From the NCBI GenBank assembly GCA_007132715.1, contig SLOE01000101.1, positions 1 through 59,921 of the forward strand: a stretch of 59,921 nt of DNA, given 5' to 3'. This DNA comes from Bacteroidales bacterium (lineage in GTDB: Bacteria; Bacteroidota; Bacteroidia; Bacteroidales; PUMT01). Positions within the stretch are counted from its first letter, which is position 1, and the number at the start of each line of letters is the position of its first letter. The notes below the pieces were generated by a model. The model worked only from the letters and a program-made list of their open reading frames with translations. It was not told where the DNA came from and made no database searches. Positions 26,266 to 36,295 of this stretch are shown piece after piece. The position numbers and the translations under genes were made by a program.

Positions 26266-29200
26266 ATGCAAACAACTGGAAAAATATTGCGAAACTACCG
26301 GATGCTCTTTCTGGCCTTGCTGCTTGTTGCCTGTGGTACTGTAATTGATATCAACAGGCACGTTCTGGATGAAAAACGGATCAATGCCACGCATTTCCAA
26401 TCAGTACTTGATGCCAAAATCAGGTCGGCGGCAGAAATTCTGGAAACTGCAGGGCAGAGACTGACTTCCGGTACTCCGGCCCGGGTTATAAGCGAATATG
26501 CTGAAGAGTATGATGGGATTTACAGGAATGACGGGCTGATAATACTTGGTTACAGGGAGGGAGATCTTGTATTCTGGAACAGCAATGTACTTCCTGTTGA
26601 CCTGAACCGAATGCCGGAATGGAAACAGAATGAGCTGATCAATCCCGGAAACGGGTGGTATGTGGTGATCAGGCATCAAATGGATGATGCCATCACACTC
26701 CTGGGGCTGATATTGGTCAGGCATGATTATGTTTTTGAAAATGAGTTCCTTGTAAATGACTTCCATGATGATTTCAGAATATATCCCGAAGCTGAACTAA
26801 GTACGGAGAAAAAGGGCACACATGCAATATTTTCCCCTTCAGGAGAATTTCTGTTCTCCATTGCCCCCCCCTCCTCTCCACCTCATGCCAAAACATTTGC
26901 AATCATCGCATGCTGCCTTTATTTAGCAGGCATAATATTCTTGTTTCTCTTTCTCCACAGAAGTTTCAACCGCATGAGATTCGGGTCAAATGCATCAAAA
27001 AACTCCTTGCTTGTGCTGACCATAATTGCTTTGGCAGCATTGAGACTTGGAATGCTTGAAACGGGATTCCCGCAACTCTTCAGGGAGTTCTCAATCTTTC
27101 AGCCCCACCTGTATGCAAAGTCTTCCCTGTTTCCCTCCCTGGGTGATCTTCTGATGAATACTGCCCTGATATTTTTTATATCAATTTTCTTTACATCGCA
27201 TTTCAAGGTTATTGACAGGGAGACCAAACCATGCAGGACCAAGAGCCTGACGTGGGTTTTCGCCCTCTCCCTGCTTCTTTCAGGGTTCATGTTTCTTTTT
27301 CATTACATATTCTCAGGACTTATTTATAATTCGAACATTCAGCTTGAGGTCCATAATTTCTTCTACCTTAACCGTTACAGCCTGGTCGCATACCTTACAC
27401 TTGCGATGCTTCTGGGTTCAGTTGTACTGTTTACCGACAAGGTCGTTTTTCTTGCATCAACACTTGTAGGCGTCAGGACATTCCTGGCAATATTTCTCAT
27501 GTCATTTGCCGGAGGTTTTGCTGTCTACAAGACAATTGGCGAGCAGATAAACATATATGCGCTGTTATTTTTTATTGTACTAACCTTCAGCATGACAGGT
27601 ATACGCTACTTCAAATACAGGTATACGTACTCCCTCCACCTTTTCCTTGTATTGCTCGTTTCCCTTTTCTCCCTTGCATTTATAACCTCCAGCAGCAGCA
27701 AAAAGGAAAAGGGTGTAAGACAGGTTATTGTAATGAACCTGGCTAATGAAAGAGACCAGGTGGCTGAATTCCTGTTCGAGGAGATTGAATACAGGATGGG
27801 GCGGGACAGCTTCCTGATAAACACTTTATCAGGCATGTATTATGAGGATCATGAGCTGTATAACTATTTAGAGACTAACTACTTCAGTGGTTATTTCAGG
27901 AAATATGAATTGCAGGTAGCTCCATGCGGGCATGACTTTGACCTGTGGCTCGAAGATGTAGGAGAGCTGGTGGATTGTTATGGTTTCTTTTATGAAATGG
28001 CAGACGAACATGGCATACCAATCAGCAGGAATTCGGGGTTCTACTTCCTTGACAACCTGAACGGAAGGATTAGCTACCTTGGAATGATCCTGTTCGAATT
28101 TGATGACTATCCATGGGAAAAGACTCTGTTCATCTCACTTGACAGCAAACTGCTGAGTGACCAGCTGGGCTACCCCGAGCTTCTTCTTGAAGGCAAATTT
28201 TCCAGATCCCCTTCTGCTACCCAGTACTCAAATGCAAAGTATAACCAGGGGCAGCTCATTACGCGAACAGGCACGTATTCCTATCCGCTCAGGCTTCATT
28301 TAGATACTGAAAGTGACTACCAGATGGATTTTGTACGGGAAGGGGGCTATGAACACCTTACCTACAGAGTTGACGACGACAATGTTATAGTAGTAAGCAA
28401 ACCGCTCACAACCACCATCGACCTTATTACATCTTTTTCATACAGCTTTGCATTCTTTTACCTTTTGTACGGGCTTGCACTGCTTGCAGGCAAATATCCT
28501 CCCAGGCTGAAGAAGCTGCAGGTCAACTTCAAGAACAAGATCAAATTCTCAATGATCGGGGTTCTGCTTTTATCCCTCGTAATTATCGGTGCCGGCACGG
28601 TCTATTACAACATAATGCAATTTGAAAACAAGCAATTTGAGAATATTACCGAAAAGATACAATCGGTGCTGATTGAACTTGAATACCGGCTGGGCATTGA
28701 AAGGGAACTTTCACCGGATATGAAGTACTACGTGACTGAACTGCTGATACAATTCTCGAATGTATTTTACACAGACATCAACCTGTATGATATTGAAGGT
28801 AACCTTTATGCCTCTTCACGGCCCGAGGTGTTTGATCTTGGCCTCACGGGAGAGAAAATGAACCCTGTTGCCTATTCGGAGATGGTAATAAACAATAATG
28901 CACGTTTTGTGCACAGTGAGTCAATCAGCAGCCTCTCCTTCCTTTCGGCTTATGTACCCTTCACCAATACGAACAACGAAATACTCGCATACCTTAACCT
29001 GCCATATTTTACGAGGCACTACATACTCACAAAAGAGATATATACCCTGGTGGTTGCCGTTGCCAACATCTATGCCGTACTGATACTGATCACGATCCTG
29101 ATCGCCGTAATTGTATCAAATACCATCACCAAACCCCTGCAACTCATACAGGACAAACTCCGCGAACTGTCATTGGGCAGAAAAAACGAACAGATAGATT

Positions 29201-30009
29201 ATGAAAGTGACGATGAGATAGGCAGTCTTATTAGGGAATACAACAGAATGGTCGAGGAGCTCGAAAACAGTGCCGGTATTCTGGCCAGGTCAGAACGGGA
29301 GAGTGCCTGGCGTGAAATGGCCAAACAGATAGCACACGAGATCAAAAATCCGCTCACACCTATGAAACTGAGTATCCAGCATCTTCAGAGAGCCTGGGAG
29401 GACAAGACAGACAATTGGGAAGAGGTCCTAAAAAAAACAACCGGGAACCTGGTTGAGCAGATTGACCATCTCTCATCTATTGCAACTGCATTTTCCCATT
29501 TTGCAAAACTGCCCGGTGCAGTCAGGGAACCGGTCAATATTACTGAGACCATAAAAAACGTATCCGGATTATTCTCCAATTCAGGTAATATAAATATCGA
29601 TCTCAGGCTTAACGGGAATGAAGACCTGCACGTAATCTCCGACCGTATGCAGCTCAACCGCATACTTGTAAATCTTCTTAAAAACTCCACCCAGGCCATT
29701 CCCAAAAGCCGGAGAGGAGCAATAACAATCGAGCTCAAAAGGGAGGAAGGTATGGCTCTTGTTGAGATAACCGATAACGGGGAGGGTATTCACCCCTCCA
29801 TAAAGGACAAGATGTTTACCCCATACTTCACATCCAAGTCAGGTGGTACGGGACTGGGACTCGCAATAGTAAAGAATATCGCAGAACAGTATGGAGGTTC
29901 GGTAGGGTTCTTGAGTGAATTCAAAAAAGGCAGTTGCTTCTGGTTCAGATTGCCCCTGGCTACTCCCGAAAATATGGAGGCCGGATCGGTGCAGGATGAT
30001 AATATGTAA
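26266..30009 (+). CDS. Large multi-pass sensor histidine kinase (NtrY-like core), orphan
   Basis: A 1247-residue kinase, far larger than ordinary sensors. N-terminal membrane helix (about 10-27), an extracytoplasmic segment to about 205, a cluster of about eight membrane helices (210-473), a second extracytoplasmic domain (about 475-720), two further helices (about 722-742 and 760-782), a third extracytoplasmic domain (about 785-925), a last helix (927-950), HAMP (about 952-1003), a HisKA domain with the phospho-acceptor His1024 in AHEIKNPLTPMKLSIQHL, and HATPase_c (about 1115-1235; DNGEGI, GTGLGLAIVKNIAEQYGG). The core resembles NtrY/NtrB kinases. No response regulator is adjacent. Signal unknown. 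ATG at 26266. Confidence 0.88.
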   Translation: MQTTGKILRNYRMLFLALLLVACGTVIDINRHVLDEKRINATHFQSVLDAKIRSAAEILETAGQRLTSGTPARVISEYAEEYDGIYRNDGLIILGYREGDLVFWNSNVLPVDLNRMPEWKQNELINPGNGWYVVIRHQMDDAITLLGLILVRHDYVFENEFLVNDFHDDFRIYPEAELSTEKKGTHAIFSPSGEFLFSIAPPSSPPHAKTFAIIACCLYLAGIIFLFLFLHRSFNRMRFGSNASKNSLLVLTIIALAALRLGMLETGFPQLFREFSIFQPHLYAKSSLFPSLGDLLMNTALIFFISIFFTSHFKVIDRETKPCRTKSLTWVFALSLLLSGFMFLFHYIFSGLIYNSNIQLEVHNFFYLNRYSLVAYLTLAMLLGSVVLFTDKVVFLASTLVGVRTFLAIFLMSFAGGFAVYKTIGEQINIYALLFFIVLTFSMTGIRYFKYRYTYSLHLFLVLLVSLFSLAFITSSSSKKEKGVRQVIVMNLANERDQVAEFLFEEIEYRMGRDSFLINTLSGMYYEDHELYNYLETNYFSGYFRKYELQVAPCGHDFDLWLEDVGELVDCYGFFYEMADEHGIPISRNSGFYFLDNLNGRISYLGMILFEFDDYPWEKTLFISLDSKLLSDQLGYPELLLEGKFSRSPSATQYSNAKYNQGQLITRTGTYSYPLRLHLDTESDYQMDFVREGGYEHLTYRVDDDNVIVVSKPLTTTIDLITSFSYSFAFFYLLYGLALLAGKYPPRLKKLQVNFKNKIKFSMIGVLLLSLVIIGAGTVYYNIMQFENKQFENITEKIQSVLIELEYRLGIERELSPDMKYYVTELLIQFSNVFYTDINLYDIEGNLYASSRPEVFDLGLTGEKMNPVAYSEMVINNNARFVHSESISSLSFLSAYVPFTNTNNEILAYLNLPYFTRHYILTKEIYTLVVAVANIYAVLILITILIAVIVSNTITKPLQLIQDKLRELSLGRKNEQIDYESDDEIGSLIREYNRMVEELENSAGILARSERESAWREMAKQIAHEIKNPLTPMKLSIQHLQRAWEDKTDNWEEVLKKTTGNLVEQIDHLSSIATAFSHFAKLPGAVREPVNITETIKNVSGLFSNSGNINIDLRLNGNEDLHVISDRMQLNRILVNLLKNSTQAIPKSRRGAITIELKREEGMALVEITDNGEGIHPSIKDKMFTPYFTSKSGGTGLGLAIVKNIAEQYGGSVGFLSEFKKGSCFWFRLPLATPENMEAGSVQDDNM

Positions 30010-30084
30010 ATTGAAATTTCCGGGAGAACATCTCTGAGGTTAAAAATCTTTTTGCATGTCATTAGCAAATATGCAAGTAATTGT

Positions 30085-30092
30085 TATATTTG
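30085..30092 (+). promoter_or_regulatory. -7 box upstream of the surface-protein locus
   Basis: TATATTTG matches TAnnTTTG about 67 bp upstream of the GTG start at 30159. There is no well-placed TTTG upstream. Confidence 0.4.
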
Positions 30093-30158
30093 TTTGCGGT
30101 ACCGGGAAGATTCTAATAATACCGAGCATTCCCGGCAATAATATAAACAACTCTGTCT

Positions 30159-33100
30159 GTGTTCGGGAAATTTACCAGTGTAGCCATTAATACGGTCATT
30201 AGAAAGGAAGCAACAAAAACCCTGCAATTACTCCTGCTGACGGTTTTATTTTTTTCCGTTGCACAGCATCTTCATTCACAGGCAGGAATATCCGGCACAA
30301 TCAATGATTATGCCGCTGTTGAGTCGGTTGAAAACAACCAGTCAGTTACTGTTAAGGACGCCTCGTTATTCCAGCCCAGGGACACGGTACTGCTGATCCA
30401 GATGAAAGGGCTCGGCATCCTTACCAGTCCCCCGGCAGACTACGGGAAACAGCAGAACATCAACAATGCCGGTAATTATGAATTCCTGATAATCAGTGAA
30501 ATTACCGGGAACACCATAACCTTCACAAGGGAGTTCCTCAAAGAGTATTCAGCCGTTGAAACTTTGCAGCTTGTGCGGGTAAGAGGGTATGAAAATGTAA
30601 CCGTTACAGGCCCACTTACTGCAATGCCCTGGGATGGGGAAAAAGGAGGGATCGTCGCACTTATCGTAACAAACACCCTTTATCTTGAAGATAACATAGA
30701 CCTTTCGGCAGCAGGATTTAAAGGTCCGGAGCCGGTGATTATCAGCAATGAGGTATGCGCAGCTTCCGACCCCGGAACATACAGCGCCCTTTCTTTCCCT
30801 GAAGGTTCTGACAAGGCCGGCCGGAAGGGTGAAGGTTCGGCAACATATTATATTGTTGATACGGATAATGTCCTCCTTGACGATCAATTCGCAAAAGGTA
30901 AAGGTCGCTTCGCCACAGGAGGAGGGGGTGGTAACGGACTCTTCTCCGGAGGAGGGGGTGGAGCCAATTTCGGTCAGGGAGGTTTCGGGGGAAATGAAAC
31001 GGGAACCTGCAGCGATCCGGGTTTTGATACAGGTGGTGCCGGTGGTTACTGGTTGAGGGATCAGCTTTTCGACGCAATGGCCAATTTCAGGAACAGGTTA
31101 TATATGGCAGGAGCGGGAGGAGGCTCAACAGGCTCAGCCGAAAGGGAAGCCACGAGAGGCGGAAGTGGAGGCGGAATGGTCATAATTGTGGCAAACTATA
31201 TCGAAGGAAGTGATGAGACTGCTATCATAGCCGATGGTGAAACAATTACCGGCATCGCTACCGCGGGTGCGGGTGGTGGTGGCGGCGGCGGAACCATAGT
31301 GGCATCGATCGATCACTACAGGGGAGTTATCAATATGTACGCACGGGGAGGAAAAGGTGGTGATGTAGACCATCCCGACATGGGTGGTCCCGGTGGCGGT
31401 GGCGGTGGCGGAGTAATAATTTATTCAGGACCCTCCCTCCCCGGAGAGGTAAACACTGTAGTGCTGCCCGGCCCGAGCGGGACAAACACTATCCAGAATG
31501 ACCCTAACGGATCAACCATAGGCACCCCGGGAGGCCTGATAGAACAGCTTGAGGTCTCCCTTAACGGGATACTTTTCAACGGCATACGGACAGCAAGACT
31601 TACAATATGTGAGGAGGATATTCCCGGCACACTGGAAGGTACAAGGCCCAGGGGAGGCGAAAGGCCCTATGAGTTCGCCTGGCTCAGACGTCCCGCAGGA
31701 GATACCGACTGGGTCTTGATAACCGGGGAAGACGGGCAGGATTATCAACCCGGGCCGCTGACAGCATCTACTGAATTCATGAGAATTGTAGAAGACAAGG
31801 ATTTCCCCCCGGTAATAGATTCAAGTAATATATTAAGAATTGCCGTTCAGCCGAAGATATTGGGCAATGTTATATCCGACCACCAAACCATTTGTGCAGG
31901 TGAACAGCCCGGGCGACTTGACGGTGACATTCCTGTCCAGGGCGGCACAGGTACGTTTGAATATAACTGGAACAGCTATACTGAAGAGAGCCGGCAGTGG
32001 ACAGAGGTGGAGGAAAACAACGGGGGTGCTGACTACCTGCCTCCCCCACTGGTTGACACCACACTTTTTGTCAGGGTAGCAACTTCGGGAGTTTGCATTG
32101 ATACCTCAAATATTGTGGCTGTAGATGTACATCCTGAAATACGCAACAACCTTCTGGATGATGACCAGACAATATGCCACGGCGACGCGCCCGACGGCAT
32201 ATCAGCTCCCCTTGGCCTGACAGGTGGTGTTGGTGAGGGATCTTACATCTATTCATGGGAGACGGATCAGGATGGTAGCTGGAACCCGGTCAGCGGAGAA
32301 TGGACATCCCCGGTTTATTCTCCCGGTCCCCTCACAGAAACATCACGTTACCGCAGAATCGTGGAATCCGGTGAATGCCTTGATACAAGCCCGCCGCACA
32401 CAGTAACAGTACTTCCCCTCATATCGGGCAATTCAATATCTGAAAACCAGGTCATTTGTTATATGGCAGCTCCTGAACTGTTTGAGGGCAGTGACCCTGA
32501 GGGTGGTGACGGCATTTTCAGTTACCGGTGGGAGATCTCGGCCGGAAACTCACCATGGGTGACAGCAGAGGGCAATCCGGATGAAAGGGATTACATGTCC
32601 CCGCCCCTTTCAGATACAACCTTTTTCAGAAGAATTGTCCTCAGCGGAAAGAATGATGCATGCAGGGATACAAGCAATATCACGGTTGCTGAATTTCATC
32701 CCCTTTCATACGGCAGAATTACCGATATAACCGATACCATTTGTAACGGCGAGCAGATTGATCTGACCTTCACATTGAACGGGGAGTTTCCCATGGAACT
32801 TGTTTACACCGACGGAACGCATTTATTTACAGCCGAAGGGGTTTCTTCGCCCGACTTCAGTGCGGCAGTAACACCGTCAACCCCTGATTCGTCAGATTAT
32901 TCATACACCTTTTACAGCCTGGTTGACGGGTTTGGCTGTTCAGTCCCCGAAAAACATCTTGCCGGATCAGTCAGTGCCAGGGTCTATGCCTTCCCTGAAC
33001 CGGATCCCGGGACAGGAGGCGATGTTTGCGGACCCGCGTTCAGGCTTGACGCAGCCCCGACTCTTGGCAGGGGTATCTGGGAAATATCATCAGGTGACGC

Positions 33101-33755
33101 AACCTTCAGTCCCGGCCCTTCAAACCCCGGGGCAACGGTTACGGTAGAAGGGTACGGCACATATACCCTGACGTGGACCGAGACCAACTGGAGATGCCGG
33201 GCAGACAACAATATCATGGTGACTTTTTACGAACAGCCTGAGACCGCCTTCGCAGGAGAAGACCAGGAATACTATTACACATTTGAAACCCTCCTTGGTG
33301 CCGAACTGCCCCCGGGCATGCCGGAGGCCTATGGAATATGGGAAGTCATTGAAGGGGATGCGAACATTGTTTTTCCCGACAGCCCCGGTACAGAAGTGAC
33401 CGGACTGGGCTTTGGAGAGAACATCTTCTCATGGACCGTATATAACGGGGTATGCCAGCCTGTATCAGACATGGTAACAATATTTATCAGGGATCTTGAT
33501 GCCCCTACCGGATTCTCACCGAACAACAGCGGCTTCAACGACACTTTTATTATCAGGGGACTGGAAAATTCGACGACCAATGAGCTTACAATATTCAACA
33601 GGCAGGGTAATGTCGTATTCAGGAGCAACAATTACATGAACGACTGGGACGGAAGAAACAACAGCGGCGTACGCCTTCCCGAAGACACATATTACTATAT
33701 TATCAGCGTCGACAACAAATATACATACAAGGGTTTCATAGTTTTAAGGCGATAA
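30159..33755 (+). CDS. Large secreted adhesin-like protein with gliding-motility C-terminal domain (T9SS substrate)
   Basis: A 1198-residue exported protein. It has a GTG start and a signal peptide ending near HSQAG; a domain with SVTVKDASLFQPRDTVLLIQMKG; a Gly-rich region (residues about 250-420) with several five- and six-Gly runs; then about four tandem repeats of about 95 residues (from about 480, 574, 666 and 762), each with a conserved pattern of a QTIC-like start, GG, YxW, PxL and DTSN; and finally a CHU_C/gliding-motility-associated C-terminal domain (about 1110-1198: FSPNNSGFNDTFIIRGLEN ... LPEDTYYYIISVDNKYTYKG). That tail targets proteins to T9SS and the cell surface. A PorP/SprF gene follows after 10 bp, the usual partner. 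Ligand is unknown. Confidence 0.88.
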   Translation: MFGKFTSVAINTVIRKEATKTLQLLLLTVLFFSVAQHLHSQAGISGTINDYAAVESVENNQSVTVKDASLFQPRDTVLLIQMKGLGILTSPPADYGKQQNINNAGNYEFLIISEITGNTITFTREFLKEYSAVETLQLVRVRGYENVTVTGPLTAMPWDGEKGGIVALIVTNTLYLEDNIDLSAAGFKGPEPVIISNEVCAASDPGTYSALSFPEGSDKAGRKGEGSATYYIVDTDNVLLDDQFAKGKGRFATGGGGGNGLFSGGGGGANFGQGGFGGNETGTCSDPGFDTGGAGGYWLRDQLFDAMANFRNRLYMAGAGGGSTGSAEREATRGGSGGGMVIIVANYIEGSDETAIIADGETITGIATAGAGGGGGGGTIVASIDHYRGVINMYARGGKGGDVDHPDMGGPGGGGGGGVIIYSGPSLPGEVNTVVLPGPSGTNTIQNDPNGSTIGTPGGLIEQLEVSLNGILFNGIRTARLTICEEDIPGTLEGTRPRGGERPYEFAWLRRPAGDTDWVLITGEDGQDYQPGPLTASTEFMRIVEDKDFPPVIDSSNILRIAVQPKILGNVISDHQTICAGEQPGRLDGDIPVQGGTGTFEYNWNSYTEESRQWTEVEENNGGADYLPPPLVDTTLFVRVATSGVCIDTSNIVAVDVHPEIRNNLLDDDQTICHGDAPDGISAPLGLTGGVGEGSYIYSWETDQDGSWNPVSGEWTSPVYSPGPLTETSRYRRIVESGECLDTSPPHTVTVLPLISGNSISENQVICYMAAPELFEGSDPEGGDGIFSYRWEISAGNSPWVTAEGNPDERDYMSPPLSDTTFFRRIVLSGKNDACRDTSNITVAEFHPLSYGRITDITDTICNGEQIDLTFTLNGEFPMELVYTDGTHLFTAEGVSSPDFSAAVTPSTPDSSDYSYTFYSLVDGFGCSVPEKHLAGSVSARVYAFPEPDPGTGGDVCGPAFRLDAAPTLGRGIWEISSGDATFSPGPSNPGATVTVEGYGTYTLTWTETNWRCRADNNIMVTFYEQPETAFAGEDQEYYYTFETLLGAELPPGMPEAYGIWEVIEGDANIVFPDSPGTEVTGLGFGENIFSWTVYNGVCQPVSDMVTIFIRDLDAPTGFSPNNSGFNDTFIIRGLENSTTNELTIFNRQGNVVFRSNNYMNDWDGRNNSGVRLPEDTYYYIISVDNKYTYKGFIVLRR

Positions 33756-33765
33756 ATCAATTCAA

Positions 33766-34677
33766 TTGAAGATAATTACCGCTATATTGATCTTTTTCAT
33801 AGCATTTTCCGGACTGAATGCACAGCACCTTTTCCCGGTTTACAGCCAGTATATGCTGAACGGACTGGCGCTGAACCCAGCCTATGCAGGAAGCCGCGAT
33901 GTTTTCAACATAACACTGGGTTACAGGAACCAGTGGGTTGGTTTTGAAGGTGCCCCGGTATCGCAAACACTCAGCATGCACGCCCCGATGAGGAATGAAA
34001 ACGTAGCCCTGGGCATTTTCCTCAACAATGAACAGATTGATGTAAGGAATAATACCAGCCTCTATTTTAATTATGCCTACAGGATACCTGTCGGCAGTGG
34101 ACGGCTGGCACTGGGACTCAAGGCCGGAGGTATCAGCAGAAGCGCCAACTGGAGCCGGATATCATTGCATGATCCCGGCGACATTGTTTTCAGTGAACCG
34201 GCAACGCATGACATGCTTCCGAATATCGGATTTGGCGTTTATTACTATACCGGAAGGTTTTTCCTGGGAGCATCAGTACCGCACTTCCTGAGTGACAGCA
34301 CAAGGAACGGGAAGGCTGTTTTATATCATGATTACGGAAACTACAATTACCTCTTGACCTCGGGTGTTGTTATCGGAAGCGGAGTGGTCAAGATCAAGCC
34401 CAGTTTCCTCGTCAAGTACAATGAAAACAACCCGGTCCAGCTTGACGCCAACCTCTCTTTTATCCTGGGGGATCTTATATGGATTGGCGCATCATACAGG
34501 ATTGAGGATGCACTGGTCGGACTGGTAAAGATCCAGATTAACGACAGGCTGCGGCTGGGTTATACATACGACTACTCACTGGGACGGCTCAGCAGCTATC
34601 ACAACGGCTCCCATGAAGTGGCACTTATATATGATTTCAGGTTCAGGGTTAGTGCTGTTAACCCCCGATACTTTTGA
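33766..34677 (+). CDS. PorP/SprF-family type IX secretion membrane protein
   Basis: A 303-residue outer-membrane beta-barrel protein. After a signal peptide (MKIITAILIFFIAFSGLNAQ) comes the family hallmark PVYSQYMLNGLALNPAYAGSRD. PorP/SprF proteins work with T9SS substrates that carry the gliding-motility C-terminal domain and are nearly always encoded next to one, as here. Start is a TTG at 33766, which gives the expected complete signal peptide; there is no upstream ATG in frame. The next gene starts two bases after its stop. Confidence 0.9.
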   Translation: MKIITAILIFFIAFSGLNAQHLFPVYSQYMLNGLALNPAYAGSRDVFNITLGYRNQWVGFEGAPVSQTLSMHAPMRNENVALGIFLNNEQIDVRNNTSLYFNYAYRIPVGSGRLALGLKAGGISRSANWSRISLHDPGDIVFSEPATHDMLPNIGFGVYYYTGRFFLGASVPHFLSDSTRNGKAVLYHDYGNYNYLLTSGVVIGSGVVKIKPSFLVKYNENNPVQLDANLSFILGDLIWIGASYRIEDALVGLVKIQINDRLRLGYTYDYSLGRLSSYHNGSHEVALIYDFRFRVSAVNPRYF

Positions 34678-34679
34678 CA

Positions 34680-36086
34680 ATGAGGACACCAATACTTATA
34701 CTGACGTTTATCCTCCTTGCCGGCGCAACTAATGATGCGCAACAGAATGACTTCTATGAAATCACACGCCTCCCCTTCACAACGGACAGGTTCGATGAAT
34801 TTGCACCGGCTTTTTACGACGACGGGATTGTTTTTACAACAAACCGCAGAATGGGTGTAATTGTTACGCGTACCACAGATGAAGGGGAGAATCTTTTCAA
34901 CATATATAAAACCTCCCGCAGGAGATCCGGCAGATGGGAGAATCCCGGGCTTCTGGACAGGAGACTGAAAAGCAATTATCATGACGGGCCAGTAAGTTTT
35001 TCACCAGACGGATCCACGATCTTTTTTACCAGGAATATTTCTGGCAGCAGCAGGGAAACCTCAAGACTGGGCATTTTCATGGCAGATTACTCCGGGGGCA
35101 GGTGGGCCAATATAAGACCCTTTCCCTATAACAGCGGCAACTACAACCTGGCACACCCAACCATCAGCAGCGACGGCAGGACCCTGTATTTTGCAAGCGA
35201 CATGACCGGAGGATATGGTGGAATGGACATTTATGCCTCAACCCTCCAGGCATACAGCTGGTCTCCTCCTGTCAACCTCGGCAGCGAGGTAAATTCAGCC
35301 GGCGATGAAGTCTTTCCCTATGTGCACCAGGGGGGAAGGCTCTACTTCTCCTCCAACAGGACAAACGGGGAGAATCTTGACCTCTATTACACCTTCCGGC
35401 GGGAAGAAAACTGGCAGACACCCGTTAAAATGCCCGCCCCATTCAATTCAGAATATGACGACTTCGGCTTCATTGCCGACAGGGAGCTCTCCAGCGGCTA
35501 CTTCTCATCAAACAGGGAGGGGACCGACAACATTTACTCTTTTATCTCAACATTCCCTCTGTTCACAGATTGTGAACCGATACGGGAGGAGCAGCTCTGC
35601 TTTGTTTTTTATGAGCAGAGAGCTGCAAATGTTGACACCACGACCCTTTACCTGTTGTGGGACATGGGCGACGGTACCAGGATAAGGGGACTGGAAGCGG
35701 AGCACTGTTTCAGTGAGTTGGGGACATATACCGTCAGGCTCGATGTAATTGATGTCATTACCGGAGAGGCTCAGTCCAATGTTGCATTTTACCACTTCAC
35801 CACCCCCAGGGTTGAACAGCCCTATATCAATGCCCCTGATACGGTCTTTGCGGGACAGCAAATCAGCATTGATGCCTCTGATACTTACCTGCGCAATTTC
35901 GACATTGATGAGTTCTACTGGGAACTGGGCGACGGCACAAAAACTGCCGGGGAGATAATTAACCACACCTATGACTACCCGGGGACCTACGAAATTACCC
36001 TGGGAGTAATTTCTGACCCCAATTCCCCGTTAGGATACAGGAGGTCGTGTGTTTACAAAGAGATTGTGGTGCTTGAAAATCAATAG
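34680..36086 (+). CDS. Exported PD40 beta-propeller plus PKD-domain protein
   Basis: A 468-residue protein with a signal peptide (ILILTFILLAGATNDAQ). Residues about 20-290 contain repeated WD40-like PD40 blades (SFSPDGSTIFFTRN, TISSDGRTLYFASDMTGGYGGMDIYAS, GGRLYFSSNRTNGENLDLY, SSGYFSSNREGTDNIYSF). Two PKD domains follow (about 300-375, WDMGDGTRIRG; about 380-465, YWELGDGTKTAG). It resembles the periplasmic PD40/OmpA components of T9SS such as PorE but lacks an OmpA peptidoglycan-binding domain. The ATG at 34680 is chosen over a TTG at 34674 overlapping the porP stop. Probably part of the adhesin-PorP operon; exact role unknown. Confidence 0.78.
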   Translation: MRTPILILTFILLAGATNDAQQNDFYEITRLPFTTDRFDEFAPAFYDDGIVFTTNRRMGVIVTRTTDEGENLFNIYKTSRRRSGRWENPGLLDRRLKSNYHDGPVSFSPDGSTIFFTRNISGSSRETSRLGIFMADYSGGRWANIRPFPYNSGNYNLAHPTISSDGRTLYFASDMTGGYGGMDIYASTLQAYSWSPPVNLGSEVNSAGDEVFPYVHQGGRLYFSSNRTNGENLDLYYTFRREENWQTPVKMPAPFNSEYDDFGFIADRELSSGYFSSNREGTDNIYSFISTFPLFTDCEPIREEQLCFVFYEQRAANVDTTTLYLLWDMGDGTRIRGLEAEHCFSELGTYTVRLDVIDVITGEAQSNVAFYHFTTPRVEQPYINAPDTVFAGQQISIDASDTYLRNFDIDEFYWELGDGTKTAGEIINHTYDYPGTYEITLGVISDPNSPLGYRRSCVYKEIVVLENQ

Positions 36087-36295
36087 ATCAACCCAGTTAT
36101 TCCTGTTATTGCCACCTTGTTCCAGCCGGTAATTAAGGCCGGGCACGGTATTTGTTTGTATTCAGCCAGGATAGCTTAAGCAAGCTGTTTTATGCTGATG
36201 TTTGATCATGAAAAAAAGAAACTGTTTGGTAAATTTACCGTATAATTGACAATAGTTAATTTTATCCGATTCAAAAACCAATAGCATAGCGTACA

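Noticed and set aside
26266-26350. Lipoprotein signal at the histidine kinase N terminus (VACG)
   Set aside because: The stretch is part of a membrane helix of a multi-pass kinase and lacks the usual position after a short signal; I read it as a membrane segment.
30900-31430. Gly-rich repeats in the adhesin as an independent gene or frameshift
   Set aside because: The reading frame is continuous from the signal peptide to the C-terminal domain, and Gly runs are common in surface proteins.
36229-36240. GGTAAATTTACC palindrome upstream of the unknown exported protein as an operator
   Set aside because: It lies in an AT-rich promoter region where such short palindromes are frequent; no second copy is seen.
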